Program-made: the position numbers and the translations under genes
Shown here: positions 1 through 6,029 of the stretch, in pieces
Layout of the letters: each line of letters opens with the position of its first letter
How positions within the stretch are numbered: position 1 is the stretch's first letter
Assembly: GCA_900772675.1 (NCBI GenBank)
Contig: CAAGRM010000166.1
Coordinates: forward strand, 1-7,839
Direction of reading: 5' to 3'
Source: Lachnospiraceae bacterium
Lineage (GTDB): Bacteria > Bacillota > Clostridia > Lachnospirales > Lachnospiraceae
Length of the DNA: 7,839 nucleotides
Notes under the pieces: model-generated
Seen by the model: only the letters and a program-made list of their open reading frames with translations
The model's database searches: none
What the model was told of the DNA's origin: nothing

Positions 1-281
1 ATAACCGACAGATCTATGGAAATACTGTTTTGCTGTGGAATATATCCGCAGCAAAGGGCGCGTTCCCTTGCGGTCAGTGCTTCGAGAATTTGATCGTTAA
101 ACTGACATTCTCCCTTGTGCGGAAGAAGACCGGCAATTGCTTTCAGTAAAGTCGTTTTACCACATCCGTTGCAACCGAGGATTCCGGCGATGGTTCCGCC
201 GGGGACGGAAAAACAGATATCATTCAGAACAGTTTTCTTTTGATATCCGCATATGATGTTTTTTACGGTCAGTTCGTTCAT
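1..281 (-). CDS. ABC importer ATP-binding subunit, BtuD/FecE class (partial, C-terminus off the window)
   Basis: This is the first 93 codons of the cytoplasmic ATPase of a BtuCD/FecCDE-type importer; it would hydrolyse ATP to drive the FecCD-type permease encoded just upstream. Visible motifs are an A-loop tyrosine (Y13), a Walker A GCNGCGKT at residues 36-43 and a Q-loop GYIPQQ around residues 79-84. The ABC signature, Walker B and H-loop lie beyond the left edge, so activity cannot be judged. The start ATG (281-279) overlaps the permease stop as ATGA, and an AAGGAGG (plus-strand complement at 290-296) sits 8 bases upstream, so the start is secure. Seven cysteines in 93 residues (11, 23, 37, 40, 59, 77, 78), two inside Walker A, is a high count. 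The substrate cannot be read from the ATPase; siderophore, heme, cobalamin and molybdate systems all use this type. The family call is very safe. Confidence 0.95.
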   Translation of the reverse strand, partial: MNELTVKNIICGYQKKTVLNDICFSVPGGTIAGILGCNGCGKTTLLKAIAGLLPHKGECQFNDQILEALTARERALCCGYIPQQNSISIDLSV

Positions 282-1252
282 GAGGATTTCCTCCTTAAAC
301 AAAGATAAATCAACACGGGTGCCCCAATCAGACTTGTAAAAATACTTACCGGCAATTCTGTGGAAGCGATGCTTCGAGCCAGAATATCGCCAAGTGTGAG
401 CAGACACCCGCCGATGAGTCCGCTGATCAGCATGGTAGAGATTCGATTGCTTTTGAGCAGCATTCGTGCACCATGGGGGGCTAATAGAGCGATAAAACTG
501 ATCAGTCCGGTCATACTGATGACGCTGGCGGTTGCAAGAGTGGCAATGATCAGAACGAGAAGGCGCATTCGCCGGACGTCGACGCCGAGCATGCGTCCTT
601 CATGATCGTCGAGGGATAGTAAAATAATCTGACGATATAACAGAAACAGGCAGATGATGCAAATGATGCATAAAACGATATTAAAGCGGATGGAATAAAG
701 ACTGATTCCGTTCAGGCTTCCCATAATCCAGTATTCGATGGAAGCAAGCTGCTTTTCGGGATCTGCAAGTAATTTCAGGACGATCAGAATCGTCTGCGCG
801 AGGCTGTGTACGGCAATACCGGCAAGCACAATGCTTTTGCCGTCTTTATCTTCCGTCAATGAGGAGAGAGAAAGGGCAAAAACTACACAACAAACAGCCC
901 CTGCAAAAGCAGAGGCTGTAATTGCAAATGTTCCGGATAAAAACAGGATACCAAAAGCGGCACCCGCGCTGGCACCGGAAGATACACCGATGATATCCGG
1001 AGAAGCAAGCGGATTCCTGAAAATTGTCTGATAGACAAAGCCTGCAACTCCCAGAACAAATCCGCCGGAAGCACCGATTACGGCACGGCTTGCGCGCAAT
1101 GTGAGAAAAACGTTCCATTGCATCGGATCCCCGGAAAGAATCCCCGAAAGTGTCAGGGGATATTTACCGATAAAAAGGGAAGCGATGGTAAGGAGCAGTA
1201 ACAGAATGCTTCCGATGATGATATAGAGATTAGTTTTGACTTTCGATATCAT
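278..1252 (-). CDS. FecCD/BtuC-family ABC importer permease
   Basis: An integral membrane permease of the FecCD family, which normally forms a homodimeric channel with about ten helices per subunit. From the preferred start the protein is 324 residues, the usual family length. It has an N-terminal hydrophobic helix (about 9-28), the highly conserved RNPLASPDIIGVSSGAS segment at 79-95, an LGVDVRRMR stretch at about 222-230 in the loop expected to contact the ATPase, and ISFIALLAPHGAR at 251-263, matching the family PHxxR motif. The C-terminus (PVSIFTSLIGAPVLIYL) is also typical. Start choice: ATG at 1252 has GGAAAG four bases upstream. An ATG at 1264 gives four more residues with a poorer site, and the open frame to 1345 would bury 38 codons in the binding-protein gene. 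The 23-base overlap with the upstream gene and the ATGA overlap with the ATPase point to translational coupling. Family is certain, start moderately so, substrate unknown. Confidence 0.93.
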   Translation of the reverse strand: MISKVKTNLYIIIGSILLLLLTIASLFIGKYPLTLSGILSGDPMQWNVFLTLRASRAVIGASGGFVLGVAGFVYQTIFRNPLASPDIIGVSSGASAGAAFGILFLSGTFAITASAFAGAVCCVVFALSLSSLTEDKDGKSIVLAGIAVHSLAQTILIVLKLLADPEKQLASIEYWIMGSLNGISLYSIRFNIVLCIICIICLFLLYRQIILLSLDDHEGRMLGVDVRRMRLLVLIIATLATASVISMTGLISFIALLAPHGARMLLKSNRISTMLISGLIGGCLLTLGDILARSIASTELPVSIFTSLIGAPVLIYLCLRRKSS

Positions 1253-2330
1253 AGAACTTTCCATAATAGTTGTCGGATTCCGTTGTGTAGGTATCGGCAG
1301 AAATCTGATCCGGATGAAGGATTCCGGCAAGCCATATGCTTGCAAGAATACTGGCCGGAACCGGGCTGTCTAATGCCTCAATCTCTCCGGGAATGGCATA
1401 AACCTGCTTGTTTTTTACCGCAGTGCAGTTTTTCAGATTCGGATCATTTAAAACATCTTCCACGGTATATTCTGCATCGGATGCCAGAATGATATAGGAC
1501 GGATCCCATGACAGAAGCTGCTCGTAACTGATATTTGCCCAATAGGTATCCGTAATTTCTTCCGCTGCATTTACGGCACCGGCCAGTTCCATCATTTGGG
1601 ACTGGTACATGGATGGTCCGGCTGTGGAAAGAAGAGAAGAATTGCCGGCCAGATATACGGTAGGTTTATCAACGGAAGCAAGTTTTGAAGCGAGCATATC
1701 ACTTTGTTCATTGATATATGAAATCAGTTCATCCGCCTTTGCTTTTGTGTTTGTTACAGTAGCGATCAATGTGATCATTTCCTCCAGCTGTTCCTGATTT
1801 TCAGGATTGACAAGCAATACAGGAATATTGAGCTCGGAAAGACTCTGGGCGGCATCTTTTAATTTTAAAGGCAGAATAACAAGATCCGGGTTTAAAGATG
1901 CACATGTTTCCAGATTGAACTCTTTTGCAGTACCTACGTTTGGCAGCTCAAGAAATCCCGGAGCAGCCATCTTATAGATCGGACGCGTATCTGCCTTTGC
2001 TTCAATACCTGTCACTTTGTCACTCAGCCCAAGAGCAATCAGAAGACTTGAAGGAATGTAGTAGCCACTGACAATTTTTTCCGGTTCTTTTGTAAAAGTC
2101 ACCTCACGTCCGGCCTGATCCGTTACCGTGACAGGATAAGCTGTCTCAGACAGATCGGTGGATGTCGTGTCCTGGGTCGATGGATTTACGTCCTCCACGG
2201 ATGTTGTTTCGGTATTGTTTTGAATCGGCATCGTGGAAGAAGTTCCGCAACCGCTGTTTACAAACAGAAGTAAAACAGCGAGCAGGAGTGATACGTATCG
2301 GGTTAATTGTTTTTGAATTTTGGTTTTCAT
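1230..2330 (-). CDS. ABC importer substrate-binding lipoprotein (BtuF/FecB/MolA class)
   Basis: A 366-residue extracytoplasmic solute-binding protein, first gene of the importer operon. The N-terminus is a lipoprotein signal: a basic start, a hydrophobic core (about 13-24) and a cleavage site before Cys28 (VNSGC). Asn at -3 is atypical, as Leu is usual. A Ser/Thr/Asn-rich linker (about 30-65) precedes a peripla_BP_2-type fold that opens with DQAGREVTF (71-79) and continues with EKIVSGYYIPSSLLIALGL and a LNPDLVILP strand. The C-terminal lobe holds SWDPSYIILA, an AVKNKQVYAIPG segment and an acidic/proline stretch before IWLAGILHPD. The family binds ferric siderophores, heme, cobalamin, or molybdate/tungstate in the MolA branch. 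The divergent molybdoenzyme operon makes molybdate or tungstate my favoured guess, but no ligand residue can be assigned by eye. GAGAGGTG lies four bases before the ATG. Confidence 0.93.
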   Translation of the reverse strand: MKTKIQKQLTRYVSLLLAVLLLFVNSGCGTSSTMPIQNNTETTSVEDVNPSTQDTTSTDLSETAYPVTVTDQAGREVTFTKEPEKIVSGYYIPSSLLIALGLSDKVTGIEAKADTRPIYKMAAPGFLELPNVGTAKEFNLETCASLNPDLVILPLKLKDAAQSLSELNIPVLLVNPENQEQLEEMITLIATVTNTKAKADELISYINEQSDMLASKLASVDKPTVYLAGNSSLLSTAGPSMYQSQMMELAGAVNAAEEITDTYWANISYEQLLSWDPSYIILASDAEYTVEDVLNDPNLKNCTAVKNKQVYAIPGEIEALDSPVPASILASIWLAGILHPDQISADTYTTESDNYYGKFYDIESQN

Positions 2331-2341
2331 AGTTCACCTCT

Positions 2342-2365
2342 CGTTGTGTTTTTAATAATACAACG
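2342..2365. promoter_or_regulatory. candidate operator: 24-bp imperfect palindrome, ModE-like
   Basis: Arms CGTTGTGTT (2342-2350) and AATACAACG (2357-2365) are inverted repeats matching at 8 of 9 positions around the spacer TTTAAT. The element covers the expected transcription start (about 2361) of the minus-strand transporter operon, downstream of its -10 box, a classic repressor position. The length and outer bases resemble the E. coli ModE site at modA (CGTTAT...ATAACG over 24 bp, from memory). The regulator is not in the window. In the transporter mRNA leader the same bases could form a hairpin, so an RNA role is an alternative. Confidence 0.5.
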
Positions 2366-2367
2366 GT

Positions 2368-2396
2368 ATTGTAGCAAAGCATCTTTTCATACGCAA
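2368..2396 (-). promoter_or_regulatory. predicted sigma-A promoter of the ABC importer operon
   Basis: Read on the minus strand: TTGCGT (2396-2391) as -35, a 17-base spacer and TACAAT (2373-2368) as -10. The -10 matches 5 of 6 consensus bases and the -35 only 3 of 6, so basal strength may be moderate. The start would fall near 2361, giving a leader of about 30 bases. The -10 forms one arm of a small inverted repeat TACAA-N5-TTGTA (2359-2373). The palindromic ATTATAAT at 2405-2412 offers an alternative -10 further upstream. Confidence 0.5.
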
Positions 2397-2412
2397 GTAT
2401 TTTTATTATAAT
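2384..2412 (+). promoter_or_regulatory. predicted sigma-A promoter of the molybdenum hydroxylase operon
   Basis: TTTTCA (2384-2389) as -35 with 4 of 6 consensus bases, a 17-base spacer, and a perfect TATAAT (2407-2412) as -10. Transcription would start near 2419, leaving a leader of about 36 bases before the FAD-subunit ATG, too short for a known riboswitch. The spacer of this promoter contains the -35 box of the divergent transporter promoter, so the two polymerase sites overlap. Confidence 0.6.
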
Positions 2413-2454
2413 GTTGAATAAGTGATGGCTAAAATGATATAAGAAGGAGCGCTT

Positions 2455-3246
2455 ATGATAACTATTCAAAATTATGTCCGTCCAAAGAGCCTTGAAGAAG
2501 CATATGAGCTGAACCAGAAGAAAAGCAGCCATATTATTGGCGGTATGCTCTGGATGAAAATGCAGAATCGTCTGATCCCGACAGCAATCGATTTGTGCGG
2601 GCTCGGATTAGATACGATTGAAGAGACTGAGGATGAGTTTTTGATCGGTGCCATGGTGCCGCTTCGTAAACTGGAAATGCATAAAGGCTTAAATCATGCT
2701 ACGCAGGGAGCTGTCCGGAATGCATTAAAGGACATTGTTGGTGTACAATTCCGTAATGTCGCGACCATTGGAGGCAGTATCTGGGGCAGATTCGGATTCT
2801 CGGATGTATTGACGGTTTTTCTTGTTATGGATGCGGAGGTCGAGTTGTTTCATTCCGGACGCATTCCCCTTCGTGATTTTGTGGAAATGATGCCGGATCG
2901 TGATATTCTGGTCCGCCTGATTGTTAAGAAAAGCCGGGGGACATTTGCTTATGCCTCGGTTCGTAACCAGAGTACGGATTTCCCTGTAATCGCATGTGCA
3001 GCTTCTGTGGTGGATGGAGAGTATCGTTTTGCTGCAGGTGCAAGACCTCAAAAAGCGATGCTTTTGACGGATGAAGAGCATCTGTTTTCCGATGGATTGT
3101 CGGATGATTCGATTGCAGCCTTTGCAAAATATGCGGCAGAACGGATTCCTACCGGCAGCAACATCCGTGCTCATGCTGATTACCGGTCTCGTCTGATCGG
3201 CGTACTTTGTAAACGATTGTTTGATACCATAAAGGAGGCACAGTGA
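2455..3246 (+). CDS. xdhB: molybdenum hydroxylase FAD-binding subunit (XdhB/CoxM family)
   Basis: A 263-residue flavoprotein subunit of the xanthine dehydrogenase family, which takes electrons from the 2Fe-2S subunit and passes them to NAD+ or another acceptor. The first FAD motif is IIGGMLWMKM (27-36), where GG binds the pyrophosphate in the family. The second is RNVATIGGSIWGRFGFSD (100-117), the RNxxTIGGN-like segment. The C-terminal part (about 160-263) fits the CO dehydrogenase flavoprotein C-terminal domain, including SVRNQSTDFPVIACAASV. There is no cysteine-rich insertion of the 4-hydroxybenzoyl-CoA reductase type, so no extra 4Fe-4S cluster is expected. It is a little shorter than E. 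coli XdhB (about 290). AAGGAG (2444-2449) lies five bases before the ATG. The gene is first in the operon and its TGA overlaps the next ATG by one base. The symbol follows E. coli usage; nicotinate dehydrogenase or another azaheterocycle hydroxylase remains possible. Confidence 0.9.
   Translation: MITIQNYVRPKSLEEAYELNQKKSSHIIGGMLWMKMQNRLIPTAIDLCGLGLDTIEETEDEFLIGAMVPLRKLEMHKGLNHATQGAVRNALKDIVGVQFRNVATIGGSIWGRFGFSDVLTVFLVMDAEVELFHSGRIPLRDFVEMMPDRDILVRLIVKKSRGTFAYASVRNQSTDFPVIACAASVVDGEYRFAAGARPQKAMLLTDEEHLFSDGLSDDSIAAFAKYAAERIPTGSNIRAHADYRSRLIGVLCKRLFDTIKEAQ
3233..3238 (+). promoter_or_regulatory. ribosome binding site that decides the FeS-subunit start
   Basis: AGGAGG lies 7 bases before ATG 3246 but only 4 before the in-frame GTG at 3243. 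The spacing favours the ATG, which overlaps the upstream TGA as TGATG, a common reinitiation junction. Confidence 0.75.
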
Positions 3247-3728
3247 TGGAAGTCTGTATTCATGTTAATAACAAAGCGATTAAGCAACAGATTGAACCGG
3301 ATCTTCTTCTGATCGATTTTTTGAGGCAGCATGGCTGCTATAGTGTGAAACGCGGCTGCGAGACTGCCAACTGCGGACTGTGCACAGTCCTGATGGATGA
3401 AGTACCGGTTCTGTCCTGTTCCATTCTTGCTGCAAGAGCGGATGGACATGCTGTACAAACGCTGGAAGGCTTGCAGGAGGAAGCGGCGGAATTTGTTACT
3501 TATATCGCAGCGCAGGGAGCGGATCAATGTGGATTTTGCAATCCGGGATTTGTCATGAACACGATTGCGCTGCTGCGCGAGAATCCGGATCCGACCGACG
3601 ATGAAATCCGGGCATTTCTTGCAGGAAATCTGTGCAGATGCACGGGATATGAGGGACAGCTCCGTGGCATCCGCAACTATCTGGACAGCAGGAAGCAGAA
3701 GAACAAAGGAGGCAGTCATGGAGCATAA
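3246..3728 (+). CDS. xdhC: molybdenum hydroxylase [2Fe-2S] subunit (XdhC/CoxS family)
   Basis: A 160-residue iron-sulfur subunit that carries electrons from the Mo centre to FAD. The N-terminal plant-ferredoxin domain has C38-x4-C43-x2-C46-x11-C58, the standard spacing for the first cluster. The C-terminal helical domain has C95GFC98 followed by NPG, and C130-R-C132, the standard second-cluster ligands. All eight cysteines are present, so two intact 2Fe-2S clusters are expected. Length matches E. coli XdhC (159 residues). The gene sits between the FAD and Mo subunits, overlapping the first by one base and the second by 11 bases, so translation is tightly coupled. Note that xdhC follows E. coli usage; in many other bacteria that name denotes a cofactor-insertion chaperone, which this protein is not. 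The family call is certain. Confidence 0.95.
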   Translation: MEVCIHVNNKAIKQQIEPDLLLIDFLRQHGCYSVKRGCETANCGLCTVLMDEVPVLSCSILAARADGHAVQTLEGLQEEAAEFVTYIAAQGADQCGFCNPGFVMNTIALLRENPDPTDDEIRAFLAGNLCRCTGYEGQLRGIRNYLDSRKQKNKGGSHGA

Positions 3729-6018
3729 AGAATATCAGGCAGTTCACAAGTCGATTCCCAAAAAAGATGCGATGCAGCTTCTTTTAGGGAAACCGGTTTA
3801 TGTGGACGATATCACAGGTGATGCGCTGACCGTGAAACTTCTAAGAAGTACGAAGGCAAACGCAATTGTCGAAGATGTCCAGATCTCTGTTGCACAAAAG
3901 GTACCCGGGGTTGTAGCAATCTACACCTGGAAAGATGTTCCGAATCATCGTTTTGCGATCGCCGGGCAGACGTATCCGGAACCTTCCCCGTATGACCGTC
4001 TGATCATAGACCGCCACGTGCGGTTTGTCGGGGATGTGGTTGCAATTATTGCAGCGGAAGATGAGAAGGCCGCTTTAAAGGCAATGAAACTGATCAAGGT
4101 AACCTATCGTGAGTTGGAGCCTGTTTTGGATTTTCATAAGGCAAAAGACAATGAAGTACTCGTTCATCCGGAAGAGGACTGGTTTCCGCCTGTCGAGGTG
4201 GGAGGTGATTCCAAACGGAATCTGGTTGCCTCCGAAATCGATGGAAACGGAGACGTTGATGCCGTTCTGGCTGATTGTGACGAGGTGCTTGATCACACCT
4301 ACCATATGCGCGCATTCAGTCAGGCGATGATGGAAACATTCCGCACATATACGAGCTTTGACCGGTATGGCAGACTGCATGTGATCTCATCAACCCAGAT
4401 CGTTTTTCACGTAAGACGAATCTTATCGAATGCATTGGGAATTAAAAAAAGCATGATACGTGTGGAAAAGCCGCGTATCGGCGGTGGATTCGGAGCAAAA
4501 CAGACAGCGGTCAGTGAAGTATATCCTGCGTTTGTCACCATGAAAACAGGCAGACCGGCAAAACTTATTTTTACCAGAGAAGAGGCTATGACTGCAGGAT
4601 CTCCGCGGCATGAGATGGAAGTACGCGTACGCCTTGGTGCCGACCGGGACGGACATATCCGCGGACTGGATCTGTATACGCTTTCCAATTCCGGTGCTTA
4701 CGGTGAACACGGACCGACAACCGTAGGATTGAGCGGACATAAATCGATTCCGCTTTATACCGGAGGACTTGAAGCGCATCGTTTTGCATATGATGTGGTT
4801 TATACAAACACGATGGCGGCCGGAGCTTATCGCGGATATGGGGCGACGCAGGGCATTTTTGCTGTGGAAACCTGCGTGAATGAACTGGCGGAACAACTCG
4901 GAATAGACCCTACGGTTATCCGTGAACAGAATATGGTTCGCGAAGGCATGAAGATGCCTGCTTATTTTGGCGAGACTGCAAATGCCTGTGCTCTTGACCG
5001 GTGCATGAAAAAATGTAAAGAATTGTTTCACTGGGATGAAAAATATCCGGTACGGGATATGGGAAACGGAAAAGTCAGAGCTGCCGGTGTTGCGATGGCA
5101 ATGCAGGGATCGGGTATTTCGAATGTGGATGTTGGATCGGCAACGATCAAACTTGCGGATGACGGAACCTTTAACCTGATCATTGGTGCTGCAGACATGG
5201 GAACCGGGTGCGATACGATTCTTGCACAGATGGTTGCGGAATGCATGGAATGTCCGGTTGAGGATGTTGCGGTATTCGGCGCCGATACGGATGCGTCGCC
5301 TTATGATTCCGGTTCTTATGCATCTTCCACAACCTATGTTACAGGTAAAGCCGTAGAGATTGCATGTGCGGAATTGAAAGAGAAGCTTTGTGCGATCGCT
5401 GCCGGAATTCTTGACTGCAATCCGGATGAAATGATATATGAGAACAGACAGGCACGCAATGTGCATACGGGGCAGACGGTTTCACTTGAAAAAATCAGTG
5501 TGAAGGATCAGGTCTCAAACAATATTGCGGCAGTTGCCACAGCAACGCATTCTTCTCCGGTATCGCCGCCGCCCTATATGGTCGGAATGGTGGAAATCGA
5601 ACTGGATCGTTTTACCGGTGAAACAAAAATTTTAAATTATACTGCAGTTGCCGACTGCGGTATTGCAATCAATCCGGCTTTGGCAAGGGTTCAGGTAGAG
5701 GGTGGAATTGTGCAGGGCATCGGCCACACCTTGTTTGAAAATGTAACTTATGACCGAAACGGTCGACTGAATGAGACGAATTTCATGCAGTATAAGATAC
5801 CGACCCGACTGGATATGGGACAAATTCATGTCGAATTTGAGAACAGTTACGAAGAGACGGGACCGTTTGGAGCAAAATCACTCGGAGAAATTGTAATCAA
5901 TACTCCGGCACCGGCAATTGCCCATGCAATTTATCGTGCAACCGGCGTATGGCACAGGGAACTTCCGATTACTCCGGAAAAGATTCTTATGTCTATGCCT
6001 GAAAATAAACAGCTATGA
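3718..6018 (+). CDS. xdhA: molybdenum hydroxylase large subunit, molybdopterin-binding (xanthine dehydrogenase family)
   Basis: The 766-residue catalytic subunit, expected to carry the Mo-pterin cofactor and hydroxylate a purine or similar heterocycle with water-derived oxygen. Motifs: the aldehyde oxidase/XDH a/b-hammerhead domain (about 20-125); SQAMMETF near 200, aligning with the family QxxxLE segment; GGGFGAKQ at 255-262; AYRGYGATQG at 370-379; GAADMGTG at 490-497; and GAKSLGE near the C-terminus, where E724 fits the catalytic glutamate. The GTG at 495-497 replaces the more usual GQG; I recall GTG in PaoC-type enzymes, so it is not evidence of inactivity. AAGGAGG (3706-3712) five bases before ATG 3718 fixes the start, although the frame stays open upstream inside the FeS gene. 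Purine oxidation is suggested by the NCS2 permease 11 bases downstream. Whether it is a selenium-dependent hydroxylase cannot be decided here, as no accessory genes are in the window. Confidence 0.93.
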   Translation: MEHKEYQAVHKSIPKKDAMQLLLGKPVYVDDITGDALTVKLLRSTKANAIVEDVQISVAQKVPGVVAIYTWKDVPNHRFAIAGQTYPEPSPYDRLIIDRHVRFVGDVVAIIAAEDEKAALKAMKLIKVTYRELEPVLDFHKAKDNEVLVHPEEDWFPPVEVGGDSKRNLVASEIDGNGDVDAVLADCDEVLDHTYHMRAFSQAMMETFRTYTSFDRYGRLHVISSTQIVFHVRRILSNALGIKKSMIRVEKPRIGGGFGAKQTAVSEVYPAFVTMKTGRPAKLIFTREEAMTAGSPRHEMEVRVRLGADRDGHIRGLDLYTLSNSGAYGEHGPTTVGLSGHKSIPLYTGGLEAHRFAYDVVYTNTMAAGAYRGYGATQGIFAVETCVNELAEQLGIDPTVIREQNMVREGMKMPAYFGETANACALDRCMKKCKELFHWDEKYPVRDMGNGKVRAAGVAMAMQGSGISNVDVGSATIKLADDGTFNLIIGAADMGTGCDTILAQMVAECMECPVEDVAVFGADTDASPYDSGSYASSTTYVTGKAVEIACAELKEKLCAIAAGILDCNPDEMIYENRQARNVHTGQTVSLEKISVKDQVSNNIAAVATATHSSPVSPPPYMVGMVEIELDRFTGETKILNYTAVADCGIAINPALARVQVEGGIVQGIGHTLFENVTYDRNGRLNETNFMQYKIPTRLDMGQIHVEFENSYEETGPFGAKSLGEIVINTPAPAIAHAIYRATGVWHRELPITPEKILMSMPENKQL

Positions 6019-6022
6019 GGAG
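6017..6022 (+). promoter_or_regulatory. ribosome binding site that decides the permease start
   Basis: GAGGAG lies 7 bases before ATG 6030. An in-frame ATG at 6015 overlaps the molybdenum-subunit TGA (ATGA) but has no upstream Shine-Dalgarno match, so 6030 is preferred. Confidence 0.7.
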
Positions 6023-6029
6023 AACACAT

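Noticed and set aside
2389..2400. Short inverted repeat ATAC-GCAA-GTAT in the hydroxylase promoter spacer
   Set aside because: Four-base arms are expected by chance in AT-rich DNA.
2413..2454. Riboswitch (purine or molybdenum-cofactor type) before the hydroxylase operon
   Set aside because: The predicted leader is only about 36 bases and contains no stem structure that could hold either aptamer.
2146..2532. 128-codon minus-strand frame spanning the divergent region
   Set aside because: It would run through both promoters and overlap the binding-protein gene in another frame; no domain or ribosome binding site supports it.
2455..3246. Extra 4Fe-4S cluster as in 4-hydroxybenzoyl-CoA reductase FAD subunit
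   Set aside because: No cysteine-rich insertion is present and the protein is shorter, not longer, than usual.
3180..3719. 179-codon minus-strand frame
   Set aside because: Antisense to the well-supported FeS subunit, with no recognisable domain.
4423..5466. 347-codon open frame on the minus strand
   Set aside because: It lies wholly antisense to the molybdopterin subunit, which has clear family motifs along its length; the antisense product is rich in Arg/His/Ser and Cys and resembles no family I know.
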